Shown: positions 24,575-33,853 of the stretch, in pieces
Numbering within the stretch: the stretch's first letter is position 1
Layout of the letters: every line of letters starts with the position of its first letter
NCBI GenBank assembly: GCA_964472305.1
Contig: CAYYJR010000003.1
Span: 124,001-188,000 of the forward strand
Length of the DNA stretch: 64,000 nucleotides
From: CAYYJR01 sp964472305
GTDB lineage: Bacteria > Armatimonadota > Hebobacteria > CAIYQO01
Direction: 5' to 3'
Position numbers and translations under genes: made by a program
The notes under the pieces: model-generated
Database searches by the model: none
Seen by the model: only the letters and a program-made list of their open reading frames with translations
Told to the model about the DNA's origin: nothing

Positions 24575-25636
24575 TTACCCCACCGTCGCGGGAGACAGCA
24601 ACGCCTCCAGCATCGGCTGAATGCCGTCGGCCATGCGCAGGAAGCCGAGGTCGGTGGGGTGGCAGCCGTCTACCGTGCATTCGTCGTAGTCGTCGCCCAG
24701 CAGGTTGCCGCCGTCGCGGAAGTGCAAGCCGGGCAAGCCCTCGGTGCTGAGCGCGTCCACGATGTCACGCTGGGCATCGCGGCACGCAGCCAGCGCATGG
24801 CGACTGCTGTCGTACAGCACGATGCCGCTGCCCGGAATGCGCGAAATGACCAGGATGGGCACGTCGGGGTGGGCAGCACGGAAGATGCGGATGAATGGCG
24901 GCAACGTATCCTGAATGTGCTGCACGCCGGCACAGTTGGCTTCGTAATCCATCACCAGCAGCGCGGGATTGGGGATGTCCGCGATCACTTCCGCCAATTC
25001 CGGCTCACCGCGCCCGTTGCCGGAAAAGCCCAGATTGATGATTTCGCGGTTCATGCGGCGGCTGATAATATTGGTATACGCCATGCCGGGCCGCGACGCG
25101 CATCCCCCCTGGGTAATGGAGGTGCCGTAGATGATGATCGGCCGCAGGTCGGCATAAGGCGGCGGAGGCAGCAGTTTCGCGTCCGCATCCAGCCCCACCA
25201 GCACTTCCTGCACGCCCTGGTACAGCGGGAAATTCAGCGTCAGGTTGCGCAGCGCGCGGTCAGGCGCCGACAGCAACTGGCACTCATATTGATCTTCACG
25301 CGGATTCAGGCGCGTGGTGCTCAAATAGCGTTGCTGCGTCGGCGGTCCGACATACAGATCGAAGCCGCATTGCCCGGTGGCCGGCATATGATCCATTCCG
25401 GCTGCCCCGGCCAGCTTCACCCGCACCTTCAGCACGGTGGAATCGGTCTGCACGCGAATCTGCCCGCCGGCGGTGTTGTTGGCCAGGTCATCCACTGCCG
25501 GCGGCAGCGGATGACGCGGCGCCCGTGGCAACCGCCGGTAGATGCGCTCGCGCGCAAACCAGGCAAACCCCGCCAGCGCGAACGGCGCATCGTTGGGCGT
25601 ATACCAGCAAATGCCCTCTTCGGTCGTTTCGCTCAT
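24575..25636 (-). CDS. SGNH/GDSL-family hydrolase with N-terminal beta domain
   Basis: A 353-residue esterase-type enzyme. Residues 1-165 form a jelly-roll-like N-terminal domain as in SGNH_hydro-N proteins. The SGNH core follows: block I IIIYGTSITQGG (Ser near 175), block II NLGFSGNG, block III VMDYEANC (Asn) and block V DGCHPTDLGF (Asp-x-x-His). This architecture is common in carbohydrate esterases that deacetylate plant polysaccharides. No signal peptide is present. GGAG lies 7 bases before the ATG. Confidence 0.9.
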   Translation of the reverse strand: MSETTEEGICWYTPNDAPFALAGFAWFARERIYRRLPRAPRHPLPPAVDDLANNTAGGQIRVQTDSTVLKVRVKLAGAAGMDHMPATGQCGFDLYVGPPTQQRYLSTTRLNPREDQYECQLLSAPDRALRNLTLNFPLYQGVQEVLVGLDADAKLLPPPPYADLRPIIIYGTSITQGGCASRPGMAYTNIISRRMNREIINLGFSGNGRGEPELAEVIADIPNPALLVMDYEANCAGVQHIQDTLPPFIRIFRAAHPDVPILVISRIPGSGIVLYDSSRHALAACRDAQRDIVDALSTEGLPGLHFRDGGNLLGDDYDECTVDGCHPTDLGFLRMADGIQPMLEALLSPATVG

Positions 25637-25801
25637 GCATCACTCCTTCGCGGCCGGGCATGCCGGCGTTACGGTTCATTGTAATCGCTGCCCGAGTGAT
25701 CGTAAAGAGGACTTGCCCCGCGCAGCCGATACCGCCATGCGGATCAAGCCGGACGCAATTCTGCGTATCTAAGCGTATTTTCTGCAATTTTAATGAAACG
25801 C

Positions 25802-25830
25802 TTGCCAGCCTGGGGAGAGCGTGTTAACAT
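25802..25830 (+). promoter_or_regulatory. Promoter of the porin gene
   Basis: TTGCCA (25802-25807), a 17-bp spacer and TAACAT (25825-25830) lie about 50 bp before the porin ATG. A 6-bp inverted repeat, AATCAC-GCCA-GTGATT (25839-25854), sits around or just after the expected start and could bind a regulator or fold in the leader. Confidence 0.55.
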
Positions 25831-25882
25831 ATTTAATTAATCACGCCAGTGATTTAATATTCACTACAGAAGGAGTTGACCT

Positions 25883-26860
25883 ATGATCACAGCACCGTTC
25901 TTTCGGCTAACCCTCCTGGTCAGCCTGCTGGCGCTCTTTATTGTCGCCAGCCTCCCATCATACGCCGCACCCATGAAATGGTCACTCGGCGGTTATGTTC
26001 AGGCACGGTTCAACGACCAGCTTGGCGAGAATGTCGTCGTCGCGCCGGCTGTCGTCGATACCAAAGCCCCTTCGACGCTGCTGGATACCCGCCCTTCGCT
26101 GTTGGTGCGCGCCACCGATGAAGAGCATGTCTTCCTGCAGTTCTTCATCTCTTCCATTCCGGGCACCAGCCCCGAATTCCAGCATGCTTTTGCCGAATAC
26201 CAGGCCAAGCCGTACTACGTACGCCTCGGGTTGAGCCCGATCCCGTTCGGCTACGAGAATCCCATCACCTCGTGCCGGTTGATCACTATGGAACGCTCGA
26301 AGATCTCTGCCGACCTGATCGGCAAGAAGGGACTCGATCGTGGCCTGTTTGGCTATTATCTGCCCGGCAAAGGCTTGAATGCCTCCGTCGGCATCGTCAA
26401 CGGTGAAGACTACACCGTCTCCGCCGATACGAATAATGTGAAAAACGCTGTCGCCCGCGTTGGCTATTCCATCCCCGGCAGCGAAATCGGCGTCTCGGCC
26501 ATCGTCGGCAAAGATGCGGCTGATGCAACGTTCGATCGGTATGGCGTCGACTTGCTGACCAAGCAAGGCGACTTCACCATTCTCTCCGAATACATCACCG
26601 GTAAGTCTGGCGCTGTGGAAGAGTCCGGCGCTTATCTGACCGCGGCTTACAAGCCCGCCAGTTGGGTCATCGAGCCGTATGCGCGCTATGACTTCGCCAA
26701 CACGAAAGACGCGGATAAAGACTACTCCCGCATCACCGTCGGTGGCGGCTACTACCTGAATCCGACCAGCAAAGTGTCGGTGGAATTCCAGAGCACCAGC
26801 GATGACGCCAACCCCGATTTAGATGGCAACATCGCCGCGCAGTATCAGATCATTTTCTAA
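25883..26860 (+). CDS. Outer-membrane porin-like beta-barrel protein
   Basis: A 325-residue protein with a clear signal peptide (hydrophobic FFRLTLLVSLLALFIVAS, Ala-x-Ala-type cleavage near SYAA), then alternating polar/hydrophobic beta strands and a C-terminal Phe (QYQIIF), the usual BAM recognition end. YYVRLGLSPIPFGYENPI and FQHAFAEYQAKP resemble phosphate-selective porin O/P and related porins. It would form an outer-membrane channel and shows the organism is diderm. AAGGAG precedes the ATG. Codon use is less GC-extreme than in its neighbours, as often seen in strongly expressed genes. Confidence 0.88.
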   Translation: MITAPFFRLTLLVSLLALFIVASLPSYAAPMKWSLGGYVQARFNDQLGENVVVAPAVVDTKAPSTLLDTRPSLLVRATDEEHVFLQFFISSIPGTSPEFQHAFAEYQAKPYYVRLGLSPIPFGYENPITSCRLITMERSKISADLIGKKGLDRGLFGYYLPGKGLNASVGIVNGEDYTVSADTNNVKNAVARVGYSIPGSEIGVSAIVGKDAADATFDRYGVDLLTKQGDFTILSEYITGKSGAVEESGAYLTAAYKPASWVIEPYARYDFANTKDADKDYSRITVGGGYYLNPTSKVSVEFQSTSDDANPDLDGNIAAQYQIIF

Positions 26861-26918
26861 TCACGTCAATGGATGCGCGGCAGGAAACAATGAGACTACC
26901 CGCGCATGAGATGATCGC

Positions 26919-26956
26919 GCCGCGCCCCCTGTCACATCAGTGACAGGGGGCGCGGC
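26919..26956. terminator. Strong bidirectional terminator-like hairpin
   Basis: Perfect 17-bp arms (26919-26935 and 26940-26956; tip CCCTGTCAC-ATCA-GTGACAGGG) are followed on the plus strand by CTTATTTGT. It lies between the convergent porin (plus) and methyltransferase (minus) genes. Confidence 0.75.
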
Positions 26957-26963
26957 TTATTTG

Positions 26964-28580
26964 TCAGCGCGACTTCCGGCGTCTGCCCGGTTTGCCTACC
27001 TCGCCCCATGTGTACGGCACTGCGGCCGTGACCAGTGCGCGTTCAGCGGGGGACAGCGCGTAAAGGTCGTAGACCAGCGCGTCCAGTTGGCAATCAAGCG
27101 CGCGACGGTCGTCGTCGGACAGCGCGGGATCGAGCAGGCGTTGCGCCAGCGCGGTGATGGGCGCGGGGTCGTCGGCCAGGCGGATGGGCAGATCGCCGAG
27201 ATAACAGGCGAGATAATGCAGATAAGCGCCGTTCACGTGGGTTGCCTTGAAGAGCACGCCATACAGATAGCTTAACAGCGTGCTGTTGAGGAGACCGAGC
27301 AAGTAAGCGAGTGGCGGCGCGGTGATGGTCGCCTCACCGACGATGAAGGTATCCTTGCAGACAAAATCCTCGGTATCCAGGGTCGCGATGATGCGGCGGG
27401 CGTTCTGCGCAACCAGTAGCTTGGGCCCGACGAACAGGCGCAACGGCGGCAATGGGTTGCCTTCCGCCTTCGCGCGTTCCGTGTCATAGTCGATCCACCA
27501 ACCGCTCCACGCGGTGCGATACCGGCGCACATCGGCGTTCCCCTGAAACTTCTTCCCACCCAGCAACCGTTGCGGGCAGCGTCCGGTCGGCTCCGGAAAA
27601 ATGAAGCGATCGCGCAGCCCCGCACGATGAAAGGAAACCGTCCAGCGCAGCGTCAGCAAGTTGGATAACGGCGTCGCGTCTGCATCGGTCATCAGCCGGT
27701 CAACCAGCCCGGCGGCGGTGGGCACGGACGGTGGCAGCCAGAATACCCGGTGCGATGTCTGCCACCAGCGCGCCTGCGCCATCGTGCCGCGCGCGAAATT
27801 GCCGGTGTCCAGTTGCGCCAGGTCGGTCACCTGCCCGACACGCACGCGGTGGTCGGCGGAAGGCGGCGTTTTCGTCAGCACCAGCATCACCGGATACACG
27901 GCGGCATCGCGGAAGGTGGGCAGATCGGAGACGTCGATCAACTCGTCGATGGTGGCATGCGCCAGCAGTGCCTCGCGCAGGGGGCGCGCATACTCGGCGA
28001 CAAGGAATTTATTCGGCACAATGTAACCCAGTCGTCCGCCGGGCGGCAGCACGTCCAGTCCCGCCTGCAGGAAGCACACGAATACATCGAATCCGCCGCG
28101 CGCTATGCCGGGAAACAACCGCCGGCAATGTGCTTTCAATGCGGCATCGGTCTTCTTTGCCTCCAGATACGGTGGATTGCCCAACACAACGTCGGGCATG
28201 TGCGGTAGTCGCGGCAGCAGACCGTCGCCGCAATGGAGAAAGAAGTCTGTTTCCCGGCCCCCGTCTTCCGAAGCTGGACGCAATGTCGATCCCTGACCTC
28301 CTGTTCCCTCCCCCCCTATGGGGCGAGGGAGATTGACAATCGCGTGCAGGCGAGACGCGGCGCGGGCGAGTGCGACCGGGTCGCGGTCGATGCCCATCAC
28401 CGGGTGTCCGGCGCGCGCCGCTTCCGCCAGGAATGCCCCATCGCCGCACGACAGGTCCGCCACCGACCCCCGCGGCGCGGTGGCGCGCAGCAGATAACGC
28501 ACTACCGGCTCCGGCGTGTAAAACACTCCGTGCCGCTTGCGCACCGCGGCGGACAGGCTGGCATCGTAAGCATCTGACAT
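26964..28580 (-). CDS. N6-adenine DNA methyltransferase (TaqI/Eco57I-like, orphan)
   Basis: A 538-residue class I methyltransferase. Motif X/I region: GVFYTPEPVVRYLL, then ADLSCGDGAFL (SAM loop, residues 41-51), and VLGNPPYLE (NPPY, 135-138), which marks transfer to the exocyclic N6 of adenine. A C-terminal TaqI-type target-recognition domain with WWIDYD and the late THVNGAYLHYLAC region follows. No restriction endonuclease, specificity subunit or other defence gene is adjacent. Residues 84-112, between motif I and NPPY, form an odd Gly-rich stretch encoded by a palindromic GC repeat. AGGA precedes the ATG. It could be an orphan regulatory methylase or the remnant of a type II/IIG system. Confidence 0.9.
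   Translation of the reverse strand: MSDAYDASLSAAVRKRHGVFYTPEPVVRYLLRATAPRGSVADLSCGDGAFLAEAARAGHPVMGIDRDPVALARAASRLHAIVNLPRPIGGEGTGGQGSTLRPASEDGGRETDFFLHCGDGLLPRLPHMPDVVLGNPPYLEAKKTDAALKAHCRRLFPGIARGGFDVFVCFLQAGLDVLPPGGRLGYIVPNKFLVAEYARPLREALLAHATIDELIDVSDLPTFRDAAVYPVMLVLTKTPPSADHRVRVGQVTDLAQLDTGNFARGTMAQARWWQTSHRVFWLPPSVPTAAGLVDRLMTDADATPLSNLLTLRWTVSFHRAGLRDRFIFPEPTGRCPQRLLGGKKFQGNADVRRYRTAWSGWWIDYDTERAKAEGNPLPPLRLFVGPKLLVAQNARRIIATLDTEDFVCKDTFIVGEATITAPPLAYLLGLLNSTLLSYLYGVLFKATHVNGAYLHYLACYLGDLPIRLADDPAPITALAQRLLDPALSDDDRRALDCQLDALVYDLYALSPAERALVTAAVPYTWGEVGKPGRRRKSR
28305..28330. repeat. Palindromic GC repeat inside the methyltransferase gene
   Basis: Plus-strand arms TCCCTCCCCCC (28305-28315) and GGGGCGAGGGA (28320-28330) pair at 10 of 11 positions. 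It is read in frame as part of a Gly-rich insert of the methyltransferase (residues about 84-112), a region that does not belong to the conserved fold. Confidence 0.65.
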
Positions 28581-28666
28581 AGGAGATCCTGGCGCTTTTC
28601 CATGAGAACAATGGCCCGCTCACGCTGTCGCAAGCGGGCCACCGCGGTATTCCGGCGCCAAATACG

Positions 28667-29986
28667 CTACTTCGCCCGGTGGTCGATCACCCGTTTCGCC
28701 TTGCCTTCACTGCGTTCGATCGTTTTTGGTTCGACCAGTTTGACGCGGCAGGTGAGACCGAGCAGGCTATGGATTTCGGCGGTGATTTTGCGCGAGAGCG
28801 ACTCCAGCGAGCGAATCTCATCCTTCAGCACAGCTTCCGTCACCTCGACCCACAACTCCAATTCGTCGAGGGCGCCTTCGCGGCGGACGTGAAGCTGGTA
28901 ATGCGGGGCAGTGCCTTCAATCTGGGTCAGCACATCCTCGATCTGCGAGGGGAAGACGTTCACGCCGCGGATGATGAGCATGTCGTCGGAACGACCCGTC
29001 ACCCGGTCCATGCGCACCATGGTGCGACCACAGGCGCACGGCTCGATCTGCAGTGAGGTGATATCGCGCGTGCGATATCGAATCACCGGCAGCGCCTCTT
29101 TCGTCATGGTGGTCATCACCAGTTCACCGCGGCTGCCCGGCGGCAACACTTCCTCGGTGTCCGGATCGATGATCTCCGGATAGAAGTGATCTTCGAATAC
29201 GTGCAGGCCGCACTGGCACTCGCATTCGTTGGAGACGCCGGGGCCGATCAACTCCGACATGCCATAGATATCGAGTGCCGTTACGCGCAGGCTGCGTTCC
29301 AGGTCGGTGCGCATGCCTTCCGACCACGGCTCGGCGCCGAAAACGCCCACGCGCAGCTTCAGCCGGTCCAGCACGCCCATCTCTTCCGCCACCTCGGCCA
29401 TGTGCAGCGCATAACTGGGGGTGGAAGCGAGCGCGGTGCTGCCGAAGTCCTCCATCACCGTCACCTGGCGTTTGGTATTGCCGCCGGAAATGGGGATGAC
29501 CGTGGCGCCCATCTTCTCCGCGCCATAATGCACGCCCAGGCCGCCGGTGAACAAGCCGTAACCGTAGCACACCTGCACCACGTCCTTGCGCGTGATGCCC
29601 GCGCACCCCAGGCTGCGCGCCATCACTTCCGACCAGACGCCGATGTCGTTAGCGGTGTAACCAACTACGGTGGCCTTGCCGGTGGTACCGCTGGAGGCGT
29701 GCACACGCACCACTTCCTCCATCGGCACCGCGAACATGCCATAAGGATAGTTGTCGCGGAAGTCCGACTTGATCGTGAAGGGGAAGTGGCGGAGGTCAGC
29801 TAGTGACTGCAGGTCGAGTGGCGTCACGCCGCGCGCTTTGCACTTCTCCCGATAGGCGGGAACGTGGTTGAAGGTACGCGAGATGACATCCTTCAGCCGG
29901 CGGAGTTGCAGCGCCTGCAACTCCGCGCGCGGCATGCACTCGTACAACGGATTGTAAATTGTGGTAGAGAGCGATGATGTCGCCAT
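28667..29986 (-). CDS. paaK: Phenylacetate-CoA ligase
   Basis: A 439-residue adenylate-forming enzyme that makes aryl-acetyl-CoA from the acid, ATP and CoA. The P-loop-like motif is VHASSGTTGKATVVGYT (about residues 93-109). Other marks are YGYGLFTGGLGVHYGAEKMG, IYGMSELIGPG, RYRTRDITSL and GRSDDMLIIRGVNVFPSQIE, ending in GKAKRVIDHR with the catalytic Lys. It starts 6 bp after iorB. In archaea and anaerobes such ligases pair with indolepyruvate oxidoreductase in aromatic amino-acid fermentation: IOR makes aryl-acetyl-CoA, and the ligase can run in the ATP-forming or activating direction. That context supports the assignment. Confidence 0.94.
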   Translation of the reverse strand: MATSSLSTTIYNPLYECMPRAELQALQLRRLKDVISRTFNHVPAYREKCKARGVTPLDLQSLADLRHFPFTIKSDFRDNYPYGMFAVPMEEVVRVHASSGTTGKATVVGYTANDIGVWSEVMARSLGCAGITRKDVVQVCYGYGLFTGGLGVHYGAEKMGATVIPISGGNTKRQVTVMEDFGSTALASTPSYALHMAEVAEEMGVLDRLKLRVGVFGAEPWSEGMRTDLERSLRVTALDIYGMSELIGPGVSNECECQCGLHVFEDHFYPEIIDPDTEEVLPPGSRGELVMTTMTKEALPVIRYRTRDITSLQIEPCACGRTMVRMDRVTGRSDDMLIIRGVNVFPSQIEDVLTQIEGTAPHYQLHVRREGALDELELWVEVTEAVLKDEIRSLESLSRKITAEIHSLLGLTCRVKLVEPKTIERSEGKAKRVIDHRAK

Positions 29987-29992
29987 GATTGC

Positions 29993-30589
29993 CTAGCTCC
30001 TCGTGCCGGCCGGCACCAGCGCCCTGCCGCGCTGGAAGGCCATGAGATTGATGTCAATGAAACGCGGTTTCACCGTGCGGCGCAATGCCTCTTCCCAGCA
30101 CGCCATTTCCAGCGAGCACCGGGCAGCCAGCGCGCCGATCAGCACACTGTTCAGCGCACGCGGATTGCCGACCTCGGTGGCGATGGCCAGCGCATCGACA
30201 AACAGCGCCTCGGGGCACCCCTGCCGAATCTGTCCATCGGCATCAGTCGGGTAGACGGCACCGCCATACGTGACCGACGACGGGACGACCCGTTGGCGAT
30301 TCGCAATCACCAGGCCGCCGGGCCGCAAGCGTTCGAGCCCGCGCAAACCCTCCAGCAGTTCGAATGCCAACAGAAAATCCGCCCCTGGCGGCGGGATGAG
30401 CGGCGAGTAAATCTTCTCGCCGAAGCGCACCTCGGAGACCACGCTGCCGCCGCGCTGCGACATGCCGTGCACCTCCGACGCCTTTACGTCCAGCCCGGCC
30501 AATTGTGCCGCCTGACCGATCACATCCCCGGCAAGCACGATACCCTGCCCACCGACGCCGACGATTAAAATGTTCGTAGTTGATGCCAT
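29993..30589 (-). CDS. iorB: Indolepyruvate:ferredoxin oxidoreductase, beta subunit
   Basis: A 198-residue gamma-type domain of the 2-oxoacid:ferredoxin oxidoreductase family. Marks are VGVGGQGIVLAGDVIG near the N-terminus, KASEVHGMSQRGGSVVSEVRFG and DFLLAFELLEGLR. With IorA it oxidatively decarboxylates aryl pyruvates to aryl-acetyl-CoA, reducing ferredoxin. It is separated from iorA by an inserted Gfo/Idh gene but lies directly before paaK. The ATG at 30589 has only a weak CGGAAC ribosome site. Confidence 0.94.
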   Translation of the reverse strand: MASTTNILIVGVGGQGIVLAGDVIGQAAQLAGLDVKASEVHGMSQRGGSVVSEVRFGEKIYSPLIPPPGADFLLAFELLEGLRGLERLRPGGLVIANRQRVVPSSVTYGGAVYPTDADGQIRQGCPEALFVDALAIATEVGNPRALNSVLIGALAARCSLEMACWEEALRRTVKPRFIDINLMAFQRGRALVPAGTRS

Positions 30590-30739
30590 GTTCCGACTGA
30601 TTCCTTATGTATTTGCGCCCGGCAAGCAAAATCCTTCAATGGGCGAATCGAGCATAACTTGCCCACGACAAATCCCCTTCACAGGCAAGAGCGCATACAC
30701 TCCGGGAGTGCAATTGTACGCCTTCTCTCCCTCACCAGT

Positions 30740-32017
30740 TCACTGATGGGAGGGCGACCCCTTCACCCCCGACAGTTCCGCGATCTCCACCATGCGCTGT
30801 TCGCGGCGCGATTGTTCGGCGGCAAAGACGATGGTGTGAGTGCGCAGCGACTCCTGCACGTTGGTGAGAATGAATGAGGGATCGTTTTCGCGGATGGCAC
30901 GCAGCCAGCTATTCACGACTCGCCAGTCGCCGCCGCCGTGCCCGCCGCTCTCATGCCCTAACGCGATGGTCTCCATGTTGCCGTCGGCGAAGGTGCGCAC
31001 CGTGATCTGCGCTTCGTCGAACGACAACTCGCCTTCGGTGCCGTGCACGCGCAACCACCGCCCGCCGCCCTGGGTGAAGGCGGTCATGGTAAAGGTGGCG
31101 GTAATGTCGTTGGCATATTCCAGCAGCACCACCTGATGATCCACCACGTCGTTGTCACAGCGATAGACGCAGCGCCCATACGGTCCGCTCGCGATCGCCT
31201 CCCGGTGCGCCTCGCGCGTGTGGACAGGGCTGACCATATTGGCCGGCCACGCATCCAGATGGTCGCTCTCGACATAGGCCTTAATCGCCGAATACGGGCA
31301 GTCGCGTTCCACCGCGCAACCCTCGGTGCAGCGCGCCGTGCTGCCTGCGGGCGCGTTGGCGGCGGTAAAGAAGCTCAACGCCCCGGAGGAAGCGGTGCGC
31401 AGACAGGGGACGCCGATGAGATAGGAGAGGTAGTCGATATCATGACAACTCTTCGACATCAACATGGATGTCGAGCGATCCTCATTCGCCCAATTACCGC
31501 GCACGAAACTGTGCGCCTGGTGCCAGTAACTGACGCGCTCGAGTTGATCGACGGACATGATGCGCCCGACGCGTCCGGCATCCAGCAGCTCTTTCACCTT
31601 GTGAAAGCCTTTCTGATAGCGCAGCGAGTGGCACACAATCGCCATGGTGCCGGCTTTCCGCTGCGCCGCCTCGATGGCCTGGCAATCCGCCAGCGAGGTG
31701 GCCATCGGCTTCTCCAGCAGCACATGGTAGCCTTTCTCAAAGCAGGCCAGTGCTGGCCCGACATGGTCGCGGTCCATAGTGCTGATCACCACCGCGTCAC
31801 ACAGCTTTGGCTGTGCGACGAATTCCTGCCAGGTATGGAAGACCATATTGTCCGCCAGCGCGCAGCTCTGCGCAATCGCATTGCGATAGGCCTCGCGCGG
31901 TTCCGCCACCCCTACCACCTGGCCCAGGCCGGCATACCCGGAGGTATTGATCAGTTGCGCGAATCCCGTGCCGCGCCCACCGGCGCCCAGAATCGCTACC
32001 GTAATCGGTCTGGTCAT
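30740..32017 (-). CDS. Gfo/Idh/MocA-family oxidoreductase
   Basis: A 425-residue NAD(P)-dependent sugar or inositol dehydrogenase. The Rossmann motif is ILGAGGRGTGFAQ (about residues 8-20), and EKPMATS (about 93) is the conserved catalytic Lys region of the family. The C-terminal half is the GFO_IDH_MocA_C domain, with SCHDIDYLSYLIG as the active-site His segment and a Cys-rich loop, CTEGCAVERDCPYSA, typical of one subfamily from polysaccharide degraders. GGAG lies about 7 bases before ATG 32017; the ORF extends to 32041. It stands between iorA and iorB on the same strand, with 60 and 150 bp gaps, though no functional link to them is known. Confidence 0.93.
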   Translation of the reverse strand: MTRPITVAILGAGGRGTGFAQLINTSGYAGLGQVVGVAEPREAYRNAIAQSCALADNMVFHTWQEFVAQPKLCDAVVISTMDRDHVGPALACFEKGYHVLLEKPMATSLADCQAIEAAQRKAGTMAIVCHSLRYQKGFHKVKELLDAGRVGRIMSVDQLERVSYWHQAHSFVRGNWANEDRSTSMLMSKSCHDIDYLSYLIGVPCLRTASSGALSFFTAANAPAGSTARCTEGCAVERDCPYSAIKAYVESDHLDAWPANMVSPVHTREAHREAIASGPYGRCVYRCDNDVVDHQVVLLEYANDITATFTMTAFTQGGGRWLRVHGTEGELSFDEAQITVRTFADGNMETIALGHESGGHGGGDWRVVNSWLRAIRENDPSFILTNVQESLRTHTIVFAAEQSRREQRMVEIAELSGVKGSPSHQ

Positions 32018-32077
32018 GTCATGCTCCATTTCGTCAGACACTGGAACGAATGATATCGCTCTGGCTCCCTTACAGCA

Positions 32078-33853
32078 TCATCCCTCGACCAGCGCCGCGC
32101 CTTCCCGCTTCCCTTTCGGGGCCAGCGCGTCGAAGCGGCATACCGCCGCGCACACGGCACAACCGTTGCACAGCAGCGGGTCGATCTGCGGGCGATGGCG
32201 CGCCTTGCCGTCGATCATCACTTCCACCTTGCCGATGGCCGGGCAACCGAGTTGCAGGCAGGCGCCGCAGTATTTGCACGCGTCGTCTTCCAGTTCCACC
32301 TTGGGGCGCACTTCATGCGGGATGAGCATGCACGGGCGGCGGGTGATGAGCACCGACGGTCCGGGGAAGGCTAGCGACCGGCGTAACTGTTTGTCCAGCG
32401 CAGTCAGATCATACGGATCGACCACCGCGACGTCCTGCACGCCCAGCGCGCGTATCAGCGCTTCCAGATCCACCTGCGGCGCGGGATTGCCGGCCAGCGT
32501 CTTGCCGGTGGCGGCGTGCTCCTGGCGGCCCGTCATGGCGGTGGTGCTGTTGTCGAGGATGAGAATAGTGCCGCGCGAGCCGTTGTAGACCATGTCCAGC
32601 ACGCCGGTGATGCCCGAGTGCAGGAAAGTGGAGTCGCCGATGACCCCCACCACCGTGGCCGGGTCCACGCCCGCCTTCTCCAGCCCGTGCGCCACGCCGA
32701 CGCTGGCGCCCATGCAGATGCAGGTATCCATGGCCCGCAGCGGCGGGGCCACGCCCAGCGTGTAGCAGCCGATGTCGCCGCTGACGGTCAATCGCAGCCG
32801 TTTCAGCAGGAGGAAGACACCGCGGTGCGGACAGCTCGGACACATGGCGGGGGGTCGAGGAGCCAGGTCGGTGCTCGGGAGCACCTCGGTCGTGGTGCCT
32901 CCCAGTCCGGCGCCGATGATGGCGGGATTGAACTCGCCGCACAGGGGGAAGCGCTCCTTGCCGATGACGGCGATACCGGCGGCGCGCAACTGTTCCTCGA
33001 TGAACGGGTCGAGCTCTTCTACCACGAAGAGGGTCTGCACCTGCGCGGCGAAGGCGCGAATGGCCTCCAACGGCAGCGGATGCACCATGCCCAGCTTCAG
33101 CACGCTGGCAGTGGGCGCCACCTCGCGCACATATTGATAACTGATGCCGCTGGTGACGATGCCGACCGCGCGGTCGCGGTATTCGGCGCGGGTAATCTCA
33201 GCCCCCTCGGCCCACGCGCGCAGGCGCGCCGTGCGCTCCTCCACGATCACGTGGCGGTGGCGAGCGGCGGCGGGTACCATGACGTACTTCGCCGGATCGT
33301 CGGGGGCGACGGCGGCAGGAACCGCGGTCTCCGCTTCGCCGACGCAGACCACGCTCTTGCCGTGCGAAAGGCGCGTGGTGGTGCGCAGCAACACCGGAGT
33401 ATCGAACTCTTCGGAGAGCGCGAAGGCCAGCCGGGTGAAGTCGTAGGCTTCCTGCGAGTCGGCGGGTTCCAGCATCGGCACTTTCGCCGCGCGGGCGTAG
33501 TGGCGGCTGTCCTGCTCGTTTTGCGAGCTGTGCATGCCGGGGTCGTCGGCCACCAGCACCACCAGCCCGGCTGCCATGCCGGTATACGACGCGGTGAACA
33601 GCGGATCGGCGGCGACGTTCAGCCCCACGTGCTTCATGGTGACCAACGCACGCCGGCCGCCGATGGCCACGCCCAGTCCCACCTCCAGCGCCACCTTTTC
33701 ATTCGGCGCCCATTGGGCAACGCCGCCCTCCAGCGTGGCGAGCGATTCGAGCACTTCCGTGCTCGGTGTGCCGGGGTATCCCACCCCCAGCGCTATTGCC
33801 GCATCGCGCGACGCGCGCGCGATTGCTTGATTACCGGTTAAGATCAGTTCCAC
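32078..33853 (-). CDS. iorA: Indolepyruvate:ferredoxin oxidoreductase, alpha subunit
   Basis: A 591-residue TPP- and iron-sulfur-dependent subunit. The N-terminal pyrimidine-binding region begins LILTGNQAIARASRDAA, with VGYPGTPSTEVLESL. The TPP-pyrophosphate region is GDIGCYTLGVAPPLRAMDTCICMGASVG and GVIGDSTFLHSGITG with NGSRGTILILDNSTTAMTG. The C-terminus has a two-cluster ferredoxin domain (CKYCGACLQLGCP and CNGCAVCAAVC). Of two in-frame GTGs, 33853 lies 8 nt after GGGAG while 33859 lies only 2 nt after it, so I use 33853. A hairpin (33864-33881) overlaps that ribosome site. Confidence 0.95.
   Translation of the reverse strand: MELILTGNQAIARASRDAAIALGVGYPGTPSTEVLESLATLEGGVAQWAPNEKVALEVGLGVAIGGRRALVTMKHVGLNVAADPLFTASYTGMAAGLVVLVADDPGMHSSQNEQDSRHYARAAKVPMLEPADSQEAYDFTRLAFALSEEFDTPVLLRTTTRLSHGKSVVCVGEAETAVPAAVAPDDPAKYVMVPAAARHRHVIVEERTARLRAWAEGAEITRAEYRDRAVGIVTSGISYQYVREVAPTASVLKLGMVHPLPLEAIRAFAAQVQTLFVVEELDPFIEEQLRAAGIAVIGKERFPLCGEFNPAIIGAGLGGTTTEVLPSTDLAPRPPAMCPSCPHRGVFLLLKRLRLTVSGDIGCYTLGVAPPLRAMDTCICMGASVGVAHGLEKAGVDPATVVGVIGDSTFLHSGITGVLDMVYNGSRGTILILDNSTTAMTGRQEHAATGKTLAGNPAPQVDLEALIRALGVQDVAVVDPYDLTALDKQLRRSLAFPGPSVLITRRPCMLIPHEVRPKVELEDDACKYCGACLQLGCPAIGKVEVMIDGKARHRPQIDPLLCNGCAVCAAVCRFDALAPKGKREGAALVEG

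Noticed and set aside
32516..33841. Plus-strand open frame of 441 codons
   Set aside because: Antisense to iorA, which has clear TPP and ferredoxin motifs.
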